Source: Phycisphaeraceae bacterium (lineage in GTDB: Bacteria > Planctomycetota > Phycisphaerae > Phycisphaerales > Phycisphaeraceae). From it: DNA of 64,000 nt. The stretch's first letter is position 1; every line of letters begins with the position of its first letter. Positions 5,355-15,097 of this stretch are shown here, in pieces. The notes beneath the pieces are model-generated. The model searched no databases. It had not been told where the DNA came from and saw nothing but the letters and a program-made list of their open reading frames with translations. The DNA lies in assembly GCA_028284155.1 (NCBI GenBank), contig JANQSF010000065.1, positions 62,001-126,000 on the forward strand. Reading direction: 5' to 3'. The position numbers and the translations under genes are program-made.

Positions 5355-5863
5355 GGGTATTGCTCTCCTAGCTGGGGTGCTTCATCCATATCCGTGACGC
5401 GCGGCGATCTTAGCGAAAAACCCGGGAGTTATTGGCCCCGACCCCTGAAAACCCCGCATTTTGTGCAAAAAGTGAGGGCAAAATGAGAGGCACGAAGGCA
5501 TGACGGGACGGAGGCACGAAGGGCGTGATTGCCGCGCGACCGTTCGGAAGGGCAGTCTTCAATCAAAGTTGTGTCGCGGGTGGCCGAGTGGGCCGACTGC
5601 CGATGAATCGCCCGATTCAAGACCGTTCTGCTCTTGGTGCCTCCGTGCCTCCGTCCCTCGCATTGTCAATTTGGCAGTCCACCTCGGTTACGCGTCGATG
5701 ACATGGCAGGCCAGACCCTCTTCAGACGCTGTTAATCAAGAGTTTACGGCGTTCGGACGCTGGCATTGCCTTTGCCTTACTGATCATCCGGGCGACATTG
5801 TGCGCCCGCTTTGCGGCTGAGCCCGCACACTGGAACACAGGCAATCCCACCAAGAGGTGAACC
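5355..5863. repeat. Intergenic region with inverted GGCACGAAGG-type repeat arms
   Basis: No gene is supported here. Arms of the dispersed repeat family lie in opposite orientation at about 5486-5520 and 5638-5662, flanking roughly 115 bp. The remainder is the leader of dnaK, with an AGAGGTG site about 6 bases before its ATG. No CIRCE element (TTAGCACTC inverted repeat) was seen, so HrcA control is not supported. Confidence 0.6.
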
Positions 5864-7780
5864 ATGGCTAAGACAATCGGCATCGACCTTGGCACGACCA
5901 ACTCCGTCGTGGCCGTCATGGAAGGCGGTCAGCCCAAGGTGCTTATCAACGCATCCGGCAACCGCACGACCCCCAGCATCGTCGCCTTTACCGACAAGGG
6001 CGAGCGGCTGGTCGGCCAACCCGCCAAGCACCAGCAGGTAACCAACCCCAAGAACACGGTCTACTCGATCAAGCGCTTCATGGGCCGACGCCATGAAGAG
6101 GTCGAGTCCGAAGAGAAGATCGTCCCCTACGAGGTGACCGGCGGCCCGACCGACCTCGTGAAGGTCAAGGTGCGCGACAAGGAGTACACGCCGCAGGAGA
6201 TCTCGGCGATGGTCCTGCAAGATCTCAAGAAGACGGCTGAGGACTATCTGGGCGAGAAGGTCGAGAGCGCGGTGATCACTGTGCCGGCCTACTTCAACAA
6301 TTCGCAGCGGCAGGCCACGACCGAGGCCGGGCAGATCGCAGGTCTGAAGGTCGAGCGCATTATCAACGAGCCGACTGCGGCTGCGCTGGCGTATGGCCTC
6401 GACAAGAAGACGAACGAGAAGATCGCCGTCTTCGACCTGGGTGGCGGCACGTTTGATATCTCCATCCTCGACATCGGCGACGGTGTCTTCGAGGTGATGT
6501 CGACCAAGGGTGACGGCCACCTGGGTGGCGACGACTTTGACCAGAAGCTGATCGACTACCTGGCCGACGAATTCAAGAAGCAGGAAGGCATCGACCTGCG
6601 CAACGACGCGATGGCGTTGCAGCGGCTCAAGGAGGCGGCTGAGAAGGCCAAGTGCGAGCTTTCGACGACGCAGGAGACGACCGTCAACCTGCCGTTTATC
6701 ACCGCGACGCAGGAAGGCCCCAAGCACCTTCAACTCACGCTGACCCGCGCCAAGTTCGAGCAGCTCGTCAACGACCTGGTTGAACGCTGCCGTCAGCCCG
6801 TGGTTGACGCCCTGGCTGATGCGCAGCTCGACCCGAGCAAGATCGACGAGGTCGTCCTCGTCGGCGGCTCGTCTCGCATCCCCAAGGTGCAGGCGTTGGC
6901 GCAGGAGCTTTTCGGCAAGGAGCCGAACAAGAGCATCAACCCGGACGAGGTCGTCGCGATCGGTGCGGCGATCCAGGGCGCCGTCCTGCAGGGCGACGTG
7001 AAAGACGTGCTCCTGCTCGACGTGACGCCGCTTTCGCTGGGCATCGAGACGATGGGCGGTGTGATGACCAAGCTCATCGAACGCAACACGACGATCCCGA
7101 CCGAGAAGAGCGAGACGTTTTCGACGGCCAGCGACAACCAACCTTCTGTCGAGATCCACGTCTTGCAGGGCGAGCGCGAGTTCGCCAACGACAACCGAAC
7201 GCTGGGCAAATTCCACCTCGACGGCATCGCTCCCGCGCCGCGCGGGTTGCCGCAGATCGAGGTCAGCTTCAAGATCGACGCCAACGGCATCCTTAACGTC
7301 AGCGCCAAGGACAAGGGCACGAACAAGGAACAATCGATCCGCATCGAGGGCTCCAGCGGCCTGAGCGAAGACGAGGTCAAGCAGATGCAGGCCGACGCCG
7401 AGGCCCACGCCGAGGAAGACCGCAAGAAGCGCGAGCTCGTCGATGTCCGCAACCAGGCCGACCAGGCCGTGCATCAGGTCAAGCAGCAGCTTGAAGAACA
7501 TGGCGACAAGGTCAGCGCTGACGTGCGCGGCCAGATCGAGTCGGCCATCAACGACGTCGAGTCGAAGGTCAAGGAAGACGATGCCGAGGCGATCAAGCGG
7601 GCGCTTGAGACCTTGCAGAAGGCCACCATGGAACTGGGCAAGGCCGTCTACGAGAGCGAGGCCCAGTCCGCGCCCGGCGGCGAGCCGGGCGCCGAACAGG
7701 GCGAGCCGGCTGGCGCGGGCGCTTCGACCGGTAGCGGTGACGATGACGTGATCGACGCGGACTTTGAGGTCAAAGAGTAA
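5864..7780 (+). CDS. dnaK: Molecular chaperone DnaK (Hsp70)
   Basis: 638 residues, the standard length. ATPase-domain signatures: [18 protein letters not shown] at the start, [14 protein letters not shown] near residue 190 and [14 protein letters not shown] near residue 330. The linker [19 protein letters not shown] precedes the substrate-binding domain, and the C-terminus ends in [12 protein letters not shown], the conserved DnaK tail. It folds and disaggregates cytosolic proteins in ATP-driven cycles with DnaJ and GrpE, neither of which is adjacent. Start chosen by the AGAGGTG ribosome site and the conserved MAKTIGID. A strong terminator follows. A 711-codon frame on the opposite strand is a codon-bias shadow. 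Confidence 0.98.
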   Translation: MAKTIGIDLGTTNSVVAVMEGGQPKVLINASGNRTTPSIVAFTDKGERLVGQPAKHQQVTNPKNTVYSIKRFMGRRHEEVESEEKIVPYEVTGGPTDLVKVKVRDKEYTPQEISAMVLQDLKKTAEDYLGEKVESAVITVPAYFNNSQRQATTEAGQIAGLKVERIINEPTAAALAYGLDKKTNEKIAVFDLGGGTFDISILDIGDGVFEVMSTKGDGHLGGDDFDQKLIDYLADEFKKQEGIDLRNDAMALQRLKEAAEKAKCELSTTQETTVNLPFITATQEGPKHLQLTLTRAKFEQLVNDLVERCRQPVVDALADAQLDPSKIDEVVLVGGSSRIPKVQALAQELFGKEPNKSINPDEVVAIGAAIQGAVLQGDVKDVLLLDVTPLSLGIETMGGVMTKLIERNTTIPTEKSETFSTASDNQPSVEIHVLQGEREFANDNRTLGKFHLDGIAPAPRGLPQIEVSFKIDANGILNVSAKDKGTNKEQSIRIEGSSGLSEDEVKQMQADAEAHAEEDRKKRELVDVRNQADQAVHQVKQQLEEHGDKVSADVRGQIESAINDVESKVKEDDAEAIKRALETLQKATMELGKAVYESEAQSAPGGEPGAEQGEPAGAGASTGSGDDDVIDADFEVKE

Positions 7781-7824
7781 CGCCGCTCTGCCCCTAACCA
7801 CAACTTCCGATCCCACGACCAATG

Positions 7825-7857
7825 AACGCCCGTGGCACATGGCCGCGGGCGTTTTTA
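7825..7857 (+). terminator. Intrinsic terminator of dnaK
   Basis: AACGCCCGTGG (7825-7835) pairs with CCGCGGGCGTT (7843-7853), 11 bp with one G-T pair and a 7-base loop. The T-run at 7852-7856 begins within the last stem bases. Confidence 0.85.
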
Positions 7858-7867
7858 TGATGAGTCG

Positions 7868-8773
7868 ATGGGTATTGACCTCGTAGACATTCCCGGTGCC
7901 GTACTCCGCCAAGACAATCTCCCACGTCCACAGTGGTCAACGATCAAGGCTTGGATTAACGGAAACGCCACCAGGCGAGAGTGGGACAAGGCCTGGCGGG
8001 ACGTCGCATGGCAATGGCTGGAACTCATTCAGGACGAGTGGTCACACGATTACCTGATCCGCAAGTCGGCTGAGTTTCTGATGCTCTCTGTTGAGGACGA
8101 TGAGGGTGCTCAACACCGACTCGAAGTGTGTGAACGATCGAGGCGAAAGGTGCTGGAGTCGCTGCCAGGTGTGGCTCAGGACGGAAGTATCGGTTGTCAC
8201 GTAGTCATCGCTTGCGCGACTCAAGACCATTACTACGACTACATCAGCTACTACTACTCGGAAGGCACCTTTGCGACGAGTGGTGGTGTCTTCCTGAACG
8301 ACGACTACGGTCACTTCGTGCTTGCGCCCACAGAAGGCCAACACGACCTGACCATCGCACACGAGATGACTCACAATCTGTTGCGTGACCGCGCGTTGCC
8401 ATTGTGGATTGAAGAAGGACTGGCGCAGCTCATGGAAGAAGCGGTCTGCGACATGAACTACGGGTGGCCCGACAAGGAAATGATCGTCCGCATGCGTGAT
8501 GGTTGGCCTGCGATTGGGGCTTCGGCGTTATGGGCGGGGACAGGCTTTCAGAATCCCGACGGCGATACGCAGGAGCTGACGTACGCGACCGCGCTCTGTC
8601 TGATGCGGCGCATTCTCACAGATTACCGCCGCAGATGGCTCAAGTTTGTACGTGACGCTCAACGAACTGACGCCGGAGAGCAGTCAGCAAAGAAGCATCT
8701 GAAGACCAGCCTTGGTGATATACTCGGCGGTCTGCTTGGGTCCGGCAAATGGGCACCGGGAATCTATCCGTGA
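7868..8773 (+). CDS. Peptidase MA-like gluzincin metalloprotease
   Basis: 301 residues from the ATG at 7868. An ATG at 7832 would lie inside the dnaK terminator, so it is rejected. A zinc site HEMTH follows LTIAHEMTHNLLRDRALPLWIEEGLAQLMEE, with the third ligand glutamate in WIEEGLAQ. This spacing is typical of peptidase MA family proteins (gluzincin clan). No signal peptide is visible, so it is probably cytoplasmic. Tyr-rich DHYYDYISYYYSEG precedes the active site. The natural substrate is unknown. GC and codon use are a little lower than in neighbours. Confidence 0.75.
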   Translation: MGIDLVDIPGAVLRQDNLPRPQWSTIKAWINGNATRREWDKAWRDVAWQWLELIQDEWSHDYLIRKSAEFLMLSVEDDEGAQHRLEVCERSRRKVLESLPGVAQDGSIGCHVVIACATQDHYYDYISYYYSEGTFATSGGVFLNDDYGHFVLAPTEGQHDLTIAHEMTHNLLRDRALPLWIEEGLAQLMEEAVCDMNYGWPDKEMIVRMRDGWPAIGASALWAGTGFQNPDGDTQELTYATALCLMRRILTDYRRRWLKFVRDAQRTDAGEQSAKKHLKTSLGDILGGLLGSGKWAPGIYP

Positions 8774-8794
8774 TCAAACTGTCGGGGTCGACCC

Positions 8795-9790
8795 GTGCAA
8801 TCAAGACGATTCGCAAAGAGCAACACCGAAGTCTCCGACATCGGCCTCGGCTGCTGGCAGTTCGGCGGCGACTGGGGCGAGGTGTCGGACGACGACGCGA
8901 TGGCGACGGTCGAGACGGCACTCGACGCAGGTGTGACGTTTATCGACACGGCCGACGTGTACGGCGCGGGTCGCAGCGAGTCGTTGATCGGTGAAACCTT
9001 GAAACGGCGGTTCGGCTCGGCCGAGTCGCGTGGCGACGTGTTCATCGCGACGAAGCTGGGGCGGCTCAAGGGTTACCCGGACGGGTACTCGCTGGACCTG
9101 TTTCGGCAGTGCTGCGAGGAGTCGATTGATCGGCTCGGCGTTGAGTCGCTTGATTTGACGCAACTGCACTGCATCCCGCCGCACTACCTCGAAGACGGCG
9201 AGGTCTTTGATTGGCTCAAGACGCTCAAGAGAGACGGGCTGATCAAGCACTACGGCGTCAGCGTCGAGTCGATGGACGAGGCGTCGGAATGTCTGAATCA
9301 TGACGGGATCGCGTCCCTTCAGATCATCTTCAACATATTCCGGCGACGCCCAATCGGCGCGATCTTTCAGCGCGCGGCGGACAAGGGCGTGTCACTGATC
9401 GTTCGGCTGCCGTTGGCCAGCGGGCTGCTGGCAGGTAAGTTCACGAAAGACTCGACCTTCGCGGAGCAAGACCACCGCAACTACAACCGCGACGGCGACC
9501 ACTTCAACGTTGGCGAGACGTTCGCGGGCCTGCCGTTCGAGCGCGGGGTCGAGTTGGCCGACGAGATCAAACCCTGGGTGCCGCAGGGGATGACGATGGC
9601 TCAGTTCGCGCTGCGCTGGTGCCTCGACTTCGCGCAGGTCACGACGGTCATCCCGGGGGCGAAGAACCCAATGCAGGCGCAGGCGAACGCGGCGGCCAGC
9701 GACCTGCCGCCATTACCTCGCGCGTTGCACAACAAGCTGGCGACGTTCTATCGTGAACAGGTCGCGTCGGAGATCCGGGGGGCGTATTGA
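8795..9790 (+). CDS. Aldo/keto reductase
   Basis: 331 residues. Typical AKR TIM barrel: IGLGCWQFGGDWGEV, then FIDTADVYGAGRSESLIGETLKRR with the catalytic Asp and Tyr, IATKLGR with the catalytic Lys, and LDLTQLHC in place of the usual histidine-bearing strand end. The C-terminal ALRWCLDFAQVTTVIPGAKNP corresponds to the NADPH-binding segment. It would reduce a carbonyl compound with NADPH; the substrate is not predictable. It lies in the same direction as the ABC transporter genes that follow by 67 bp, but a functional link is not evident. Confidence 0.9.
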   Translation: MQSRRFAKSNTEVSDIGLGCWQFGGDWGEVSDDDAMATVETALDAGVTFIDTADVYGAGRSESLIGETLKRRFGSAESRGDVFIATKLGRLKGYPDGYSLDLFRQCCEESIDRLGVESLDLTQLHCIPPHYLEDGEVFDWLKTLKRDGLIKHYGVSVESMDEASECLNHDGIASLQIIFNIFRRRPIGAIFQRAADKGVSLIVRLPLASGLLAGKFTKDSTFAEQDHRNYNRDGDHFNVGETFAGLPFERGVELADEIKPWVPQGMTMAQFALRWCLDFAQVTTVIPGAKNPMQAQANAAASDLPPLPRALHNKLATFYREQVASEIRGAY

Positions 9791-9857
9791 TCGACGCGAC
9801 GGTTTTCGCGGACGGTGGTCCGCGGGCGTTGGATTTGCGATGCCGTGGGTATGCGCA

Positions 9858-10598
9858 ATGTCACAAACTGTTCTCCGAATCCGTGACCTGATGAAGTCGT
9901 ACCGTTCACCGGACGGTGACGAGTCGTCGGTGATCGCCGTGCCGGCATTCACAATGGACGCGGGTCAGCAGGTCGCGTTGGTCGGTGAGAGCGGATCGGG
10001 CAAGACGACCTTTCTGAATCTTATCGCGGGCATTCTCAAGGCGGACATGGGAGTGATCGAGTTGGCCGGCCGCGATATAGCCACGTTGAGCCAGGGGGCA
10101 CGCGACGTGCACCGGGCGAAGCACTTGGGGTTCGTTTTCCAGACATTCAACCTCTTACAGGGCTACACGGCTTTGGAGAACGTGATCATGGGCATGACGT
10201 TCGGCCCCGGCGCGGACCGAGTTCATGCCAAGTCGCTTCTGGAGCGGATGGGTTTGGGCGATCGGCTGCGACACAAGCCAAGCCAACTCAGCGTCGGGCA
10301 GCAGCAGCGCGTGGCCGTGGCGCGGGCGGTGGCGAATCGGCCGAGCCTTGTGCTGGCTGACGAGCCGACAGGCAACCTCGACAAGGCCCGGGCGCGCGAC
10401 ACGCTCGACCTGATCCGCGAGGTGTGCCGCGAGCAAAACGCCGCACTCCTTTGGGTCTCGCACGACGAGACGCTGCTGAGCGAGTTCGACGACGTGCGTC
10501 AGTTGAGCGACATCAACCGCGCGGCGGTAGCCGCTGGTCACGACGGCGGGGCGACGGATGGGACGACAGGGGGGGAAGACGGGGGGGCGGTCGCGTGA
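9858..10598 (+). CDS. ABC transporter ATP-binding protein (LolD/MacB type, zrg-like set)
   Basis: 246 residues from [10 protein letters not shown]; earlier in-frame ATGs read through non-conserved arginine-rich sequence. Walker [11 protein letters not shown]-loop FVFQTFNLL, signature [14 protein letters not shown], Walker [13 protein letters not shown] and switch HDE are all present. The short length and QTFNLL motif place it in the LolD/MacB subgroup that powers FtsX-type permeases rather than classical import channels. Its stop overlaps the GTG start of the permease by 3 bases (GTGA). Together with the next three genes it resembles the Vibrio zrg zinc-acquisition locus. Confidence 0.92.
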   Translation: MSQTVLRIRDLMKSYRSPDGDESSVIAVPAFTMDAGQQVALVGESGSGKTTFLNLIAGILKADMGVIELAGRDIATLSQGARDVHRAKHLGFVFQTFNLLQGYTALENVIMGMTFGPGADRVHAKSLLERMGLGDRLRHKPSQLSVGQQQRVAVARAVANRPSLVLADEPTGNLDKARARDTLDLIREVCREQNAALLWVSHDETLLSEFDDVRQLSDINRAAVAAGHDGGATDGTTGGEDGGAVA

Positions 10599-11866
10599 AA
10601 GGGTTCTTCGCCATCTTCCTGATCGTCCGCCGAAGCCTACGTCAGCACGCGCTGTCCACGGGGATCACGGCGCTGAGTGTCGCGTTGGGCTGCGGTCTGT
10701 TGATGACGATCTTCTCGGTCAGGACGCAGACCTACAACGCCTTCACGCAGGGCGGCAACGACTTCGACGCGGTGCTCGGCCCGCGTGGCAGCAAGCTGCA
10801 ACTCGTGCTCAACAGTGTGTTCCACCTGGAGACGTCGCAGGGCACGGTCAAGTGGTCGCTCTACCAGTTGCTCAAGAAGCACGCTTACGTCGAAGAGGCG
10901 ATCCCGTTCATGGTCGGTGACAACTACCGCCGACACAAGGTCGTCGCGACCGTGCCGCAGTATCTGACCGAGCATGAGATCACGGAGGGGCAGACATTCC
11001 AGTTCCGAGAGGGCGAGATCTTCGCCGAAGACCGGGCCGACGCGGTCGTCGGCTCGTTCGCCGCGCAGAAGACCGGGTTGAAGGTCGGCGACGTGTTCTA
11101 CACGAACCACGGCGACTCGACGACGGACGACTCGAAGCACGACCTGCCGATCACGGTGGTCGGCATTCTCGAGCCGACGAACACGCCGGCTGACAATGTG
11201 ATCTGGGTCCCGCTGGAGGTCTACTTCCGCATGCCCGGGCACGACCTGATGGGGACGGGTGTCCCGTACCGGCCGAGGCCGGGCGAGCCGATCCCGGAGA
11301 AGCACAAGGAAGTGTCGGCGGTCATGTTGAAGTTCAAGGACAAGCTGGCCTTCCGCGCGGGTCAGGAGTTTGATCAGATATTCAACAAGACGCGCAAGGA
11401 CACGACGCTGGCGGCACCCGTGGCCAAGACAATCGCCGACCTGTTCGAGAAGATCGGTTGGGCGCAGCGGGTGCTGACGCTTGTGGCGTACCTGGTGATC
11501 CTGGTCGCGGCCGGCTCGATCCTGGCCAGCATCTACAACACGATGAACGAGCGGCGGCGGGAGTTCGCGATCCTGCGTGCACTTGGGGCGCGGAAGGCCA
11601 TCGTGTTCGGTGCCATTGTTGCGGAGGCCGGCGCGATCGCGGCGATTGGCGCGGCCGTCGCATTCGCCTTCTACACGGCCCTGATGGTCGGCATCGCGAT
11701 GGTCATGCGCGGGCAGACGGGCGTTGTGCTCGACCCGCTGGCGTGGCACCCCGTCCTGTGGATCGGCCCGCTGGCGGTGATCGGCCTGGGCATGTTGGCC
11801 GGAACGGTGCCCGCACTCAAGGCGTACACTACTGATGTGGCGTCCAACCTGACGCCCTCCACGTGA
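10595..11866 (+). CDS. ABC transporter permease (FtsX/MacB type)
   Basis: 423 residues from a GTG at 10595 that overlaps the ATPase stop; a longer frame upstream is a shadow of the ATPase gene. One N-terminal transmembrane helix (ITALSVALGCGLLMTIFSV) is followed by a roughly 250-residue periplasmic MacB_PCD-like domain and three C-terminal helices. The loop NTMNERRREFAILRALGARK is the FtsX cytoplasmic coupling motif. These permeases act mechanically on periplasmic partners. The His-rich lipoprotein immediately downstream is the likely partner. Confidence 0.9.
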   Translation: MKGFFAIFLIVRRSLRQHALSTGITALSVALGCGLLMTIFSVRTQTYNAFTQGGNDFDAVLGPRGSKLQLVLNSVFHLETSQGTVKWSLYQLLKKHAYVEEAIPFMVGDNYRRHKVVATVPQYLTEHEITEGQTFQFREGEIFAEDRADAVVGSFAAQKTGLKVGDVFYTNHGDSTTDDSKHDLPITVVGILEPTNTPADNVIWVPLEVYFRMPGHDLMGTGVPYRPRPGEPIPEKHKEVSAVMLKFKDKLAFRAGQEFDQIFNKTRKDTTLAAPVAKTIADLFEKIGWAQRVLTLVAYLVILVAAGSILASIYNTMNERRREFAILRALGARKAIVFGAIVAEAGAIAAIGAAVAFAFYTALMVGIAMVMRGQTGVVLDPLAWHPVLWIGPLAVIGLGMLAGTVPALKAYTTDVASNLTPST

Positions 11867-11918
11867 TTCGGCCGACCAAATGTACACGTCGGCCTCGAAC
11901 CTCATTGGAGTCTTGGAC

Positions 11919-12413
11919 ATGACCGCTCGACGCCTGCTGGCTCTTTTGCTCACTCTCACGCTGGCCCTGACCATGCCGGCCTGCGACGACCACGGCCACG
12001 AGAAGGACCACGACCACAAGGACGAGAAGAAGGGCGGTCATGCCCACGAGCCGTCGCACGGCGGCAAGCTAATCGAGGTCGGCGATCACGAGGCGAACAT
12101 CGAGGTCAAACTGGACGACGCCAGCGGCACGCTCGACGTCTGGACATCCGGCCCGCACGCCGTGAAGGCAGCACGGATCGACGCGATGATGCTCAACGCG
12201 ACGCTCACCATTGGCGACGATTCGTTTGAGATGAGCCTTGGGCCGGTCGCCAATGAGATTACGGACGAAAAGGCCGGCGACACGTCGCATTTCCAGGGTC
12301 AGGACGACAGGCTCAAGGGCGTCAAGAAGTTCACGATCGAGGTCAAAAACCTGAAGATTTTGGGCAAAACACACGAAAGCGTGAAGGGCGAGATCGACCA
12401 GAGCGGGTCGTAA
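11919..12413 (+). CDS. His/Asp-rich lipoprotein (ZrgA/DUF2796-like)
   Basis: 164 residues from MTARRLLALL; an ATG at 11880 reads through poor sequence. The signal ends TMPAC, giving a lipidated cysteine. The mature protein begins with a stretch of about 30 residues dominated by His, Asp, Glu and Lys (DDHGHEKDHDHKDEKKGGHAH), a classic low-affinity zinc-gathering segment. The remainder GGKLIEVGDHEANIEVKLDD resembles the immunoglobulin-like core of DUF2796 and metal-efflux periplasmic proteins. Placement beside an FtsX-type transporter and DUF3299 protein suggests periplasmic zinc capture. The family is inferred from pattern, not a search. Confidence 0.75.
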   Translation: MTARRLLALLLTLTLALTMPACDDHGHEKDHDHKDEKKGGHAHEPSHGGKLIEVGDHEANIEVKLDDASGTLDVWTSGPHAVKAARIDAMMLNATLTIGDDSFEMSLGPVANEITDEKAGDTSHFQGQDDRLKGVKKFTIEVKNLKILGKTHESVKGEIDQSGS

Positions 12414-12491
12414 ACGACCTTGCGATTTAGTGGCCGTCGCCGCCATAAAGCTGGGCCGGATACAATTGAGCCGACGCTCCGGAGCCGGAAC

Positions 12492-13649
12492 ATGCGCAAG
12501 ACCATGCTTTCGACAAGCCGCTTTGCACAAGTAATGTTGCTGGCGTTGGCCTTGGCTGTGTTGTCATTGACCGCTTGCGACGATCAGAAGCCGGCTGCGA
12601 AGGGCGACGGTCCGCCGGTGAAAGTGGTACACGGCAGGCAGTTGGGCGTTGCTGAACCGAGCACGAACCCCAAGTCAACCGATGATGTCCAGCCCGGTCA
12701 GTCTGGCGACGAGCTAGCTCAAGCTAATGACGCCAACTCCACATCTGATCAATCGAATCCGACGGCTGTCGCAAATGCCGACACCAAGCGGGGGACGGCC
12801 GAACAAACGAATCAAGGTACGGACACGGTCGGCGATCACACTGCGAAGCCGGATGTCACGGTGGCTGCAAACGACAAGCCAGACGTATCCACTCAGTCAG
12901 CCACTCAGGCCAACGACGCCGCGAATGCGACGCTGACCAAGTCGAATGACGACACGAATGCGACGACCGTCGATCTGACGCAGGACCCGCCGAAGGAAAC
13001 GGGCAGCACGCTCGCGCTGCGCGGGTCGGACACCGGCACGATTGCCGACAAGATCCCGGGCGCGACGACCTCGCCGGACGCGTCCACCTCGGTTAGCGGC
13101 CTGCCGCCCGAGCACTTGCGGGCGCTGCCGAAAGTGCCGAGCGTGCTCGGCTACGCGGCTGTGCCGTTCAGCAAACTAAGCGGCTTCGACTACATCACCG
13201 AACTGAACTCGGGCAACGCCGGGCTGACCGGCCCCGGCGCCGACCCGGAACTGGCTGACCCTGACAACAAGGCCGAGGTAGAAGAGTTGGCCAAGAAGTT
13301 GGCTGAACGGGCCAAACTGGGCGACAAGCAGATCCCCAAGGACATCCACGAGTTGAACGGCAAGAAGGTGGCCATCGTCGGCTACATGGTGCCAATCGAC
13401 TTCGAGCAGGGCAAGACCAACGAGTTTGTGCTGATCCGCATGTTGCCGTCTTGTTTTTACTGCACGTCACCCATGGTCAATGAATGGGTCGAGGTCAAGA
13501 CCAAGGACGGCAAGCGATTCGACTACAACGGCGACGACCCGCTGTTGGTGACCGGTGTGCTTGAGGTCGGCGCGAAGAAGGAAGACGGCTTCGTGTCGAG
13601 CGTCTACCGCCTCGTCGCGGACGACGTGCGCGAGGTCGAGATTCAGTAG
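12492..13649 (+). CDS. DUF3299 lipoprotein with long disordered linker
   Basis: 385 residues starting MRKTMLSTSR. The signal ends LSLTAC (lipobox). Residues about 30-210 are low-complexity Asp/Asn/Thr/Ala-rich and probably disordered. The C-terminal about 150 residues form the DUF3299 domain: LNGKKVAIVGYMVPIDFEQGKTNEFVLIR, then MLPSCFYCTSPMVNEWVEV with a CxxC pair, then VTGVLEVG and SVYRLVADDV. DUF3299 proteins accompany zrg-like transporters and have a predicted OB-like fold. The linker could let the domain reach across the periplasm. Last gene of the putative zinc operon. Confidence 0.82.
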   Translation: MRKTMLSTSRFAQVMLLALALAVLSLTACDDQKPAAKGDGPPVKVVHGRQLGVAEPSTNPKSTDDVQPGQSGDELAQANDANSTSDQSNPTAVANADTKRGTAEQTNQGTDTVGDHTAKPDVTVAANDKPDVSTQSATQANDAANATLTKSNDDTNATTVDLTQDPPKETGSTLALRGSDTGTIADKIPGATTSPDASTSVSGLPPEHLRALPKVPSVLGYAAVPFSKLSGFDYITELNSGNAGLTGPGADPELADPDNKAEVEELAKKLAERAKLGDKQIPKDIHELNGKKVAIVGYMVPIDFEQGKTNEFVLIRMLPSCFYCTSPMVNEWVEVKTKDGKRFDYNGDDPLLVTGVLEVGAKKEDGFVSSVYRLVADDVREVEIQ

Positions 13650-13654
13650 GGGTG

Positions 13655-13825
13655 GGAGGGAAGGCACGAAGGCACTTAGGCACGGAGGCACGAAGGGGTT
13701 TTTGTCGTGCGCCTATTCGGCAACGTGCGCGTGCGGGGTGGTGTCGATTGAAGCTGCGACCGAAGGCAGTGCGGCAAATCTGCCATCGGCAATATGATCC
13801 TCCGTGCCTCCGTGCCTCTCTCTCC
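13655..13825. repeat. Intergenic repeat unit with inverted GGCACGAAGG-type arms
   Basis: The left arm at about 13660-13697 (GGCACGAAGGCA, then GGCACGGAGGCACGAAGG) and the opposite right arm at about 13799-13820 (CCTCCGTGCCTCCGTGCC) flank about 100 bp. The layout matches the unit at 5486-5662 and lies between convergent genes. Confidence 0.7.
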
Positions 13826-13828
13826 TGC

Positions 13829-14719
13829 TCACTCCCACTCGTCCACGGTCCGCGGCCAGTCATCCCTTAACAACCGTGATAGCGATCGATCAGCCAACAC
13901 CTTACCGTCGGTCTGGCAGCGTGGGCAGTAGTTGATCTCGTTTTCGGCGCGTACGATCCGTTGCACCTTGGTCTCACACACGGGGCACGGCTGGCTGGAT
14001 TTGCCGTGGACGGCGAACTCGGGGCGGAAAGCGGTGATGTTACCAGGGCCGGGGAAGCGATTGGCAAACCGTGTTGTCAGCGTGTCTATCCATTGCAGTA
14101 ACGTTGCGCGCATCGACTCGAAGAGACGCGCGATCTCGTCGTCGGTGAGTCGGCTGGTCCATTTGATCGGTGAGAGCTTCGCGGCGTGGAGGATCTCGTC
14201 GGAGTACGCGTTGCCAATGCCGGCAATGAGTCGAGGCATAGTCAGCGCACGTTTGATCGTGTGGTTGTGACCGCGTAGTACGTTCGTGAAGGTCTCAAGG
14301 TCGCATTCAAGCGGCTCGATGCCGCCAGGGTCATGCTCGGCCAAGTGTTCAGCTCCGGCGACGACGTGCAGCGATGCCCGCTTGTTCTTGGCGGCTTCCG
14401 TGATGACCAGTGTGCCTTCCTCGAACGACAACGCGGCCAGGTCGATTCTCCCGGTTGGTCGGCTGCCCGGCGGCTTCCAATGGAGTCGCCCGGCGATCAT
14501 CAGATGCAGGACCAGTGCGAGGTCTTCTTCAAGGTGAATGACAATCCGCTTGCCCAGCCGGCTCACTGAGCACACCTCTCGGCCCTCCGCGACTGAGACA
14601 GCCGGCTCGACCGATCGGAGCAGGAACGGGCTGCGGAGCGTGAGACCGATCAGGCTGCGGCCGACAATGCGAGGACGCAGGCAAGAGAGGTAAGTCTCGA
14701 TGTCGGGCAATTCGGGCAT
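13829..14719 (-). CDS. Fpg/Nei-family DNA glycosylase
   Basis: 296 residues. Begins MPELPDIETYL, with Pro1 after Met removal as catalytic nucleophile and Glu2 as partner. LVLHLMIAGRLHW and the helix-two-turn-helix region GIGNAYSDEILHAAKLSP are family signatures. A C-terminal zinc finger CPVCETKVQRI...INYCPRCQTDGKVLADRSLSRLL has four Cys. These bifunctional enzymes remove oxidised bases and nick abasic sites. MPELPD rather than MPELPE, and a tail past the finger, suggest one of the Fpg-like subgroups, so a precise Fpg versus Nei label is not given. Confidence 0.93.
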   Translation of the reverse strand: MPELPDIETYLSCLRPRIVGRSLIGLTLRSPFLLRSVEPAVSVAEGREVCSVSRLGKRIVIHLEEDLALVLHLMIAGRLHWKPPGSRPTGRIDLAALSFEEGTLVITEAAKNKRASLHVVAGAEHLAEHDPGGIEPLECDLETFTNVLRGHNHTIKRALTMPRLIAGIGNAYSDEILHAAKLSPIKWTSRLTDDEIARLFESMRATLLQWIDTLTTRFANRFPGPGNITAFRPEFAVHGKSSQPCPVCETKVQRIVRAENEINYCPRCQTDGKVLADRSLSRLLRDDWPRTVDEWE

Positions 14720-15097
14720 AAATTGGGTGGGATAGGCAAGCCTTGACGATTGGTCGCACCGTCGGCGGATCGGCAGGCGGCCTGCGCGGGTCAGAAACAG
14801 CGTATCGCTAATGGTTGCAAACGGTTAGAATATCGACAGATATCGCCCAACCGGCCTTGACGGGGGGCGGTGATCCATGGTATCTTTTAAGGCGTGTCAA
14901 AAGGGGCCTAACGCTTCCGATGACGCGGGTCGAGGCGAATAGTGAGCCGTCAAGCTTGTCTTGTGAGGCTTCCGCCCGCTTCGTCGTTGGATCGGATGGT
15001 CGTGAGAGCCGAGTGAGTCAACCAGACCGCCCGCTTAGGCCCAGAGGCCAAGGAAGACCGCAGGACGTTCAGGCGGTGATGCAGTTGGAGACCAAGG
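14720..15097. other. Intergenic region upstream of the small Tat-signal gene
   Basis: About 380 bp without a supported gene. A 97-codon frame (14815-15105) has unbiased third positions and is not accepted. No clear promoter, hairpin or repeat was recognised. Confidence 0.4.

Noticed and set aside
5690..5863. CIRCE heat-shock operator before dnaK
   Set aside because: No TTAGCACTC-N9-GAGTGCTAA-like inverted repeat found in the leader.
5777..7912. 711-codon open frame opposite dnaK
   Set aside because: It lies antisense to a textbook dnaK with all signatures; high-GC codon bias opens the antisense frame.
10637..12019. 460-codon minus-strand frame across the permease
   Set aside because: Arg/Asp/Val-rich translation with no domain pattern; shadow of the FtsX-type permease and lipoprotein genes.
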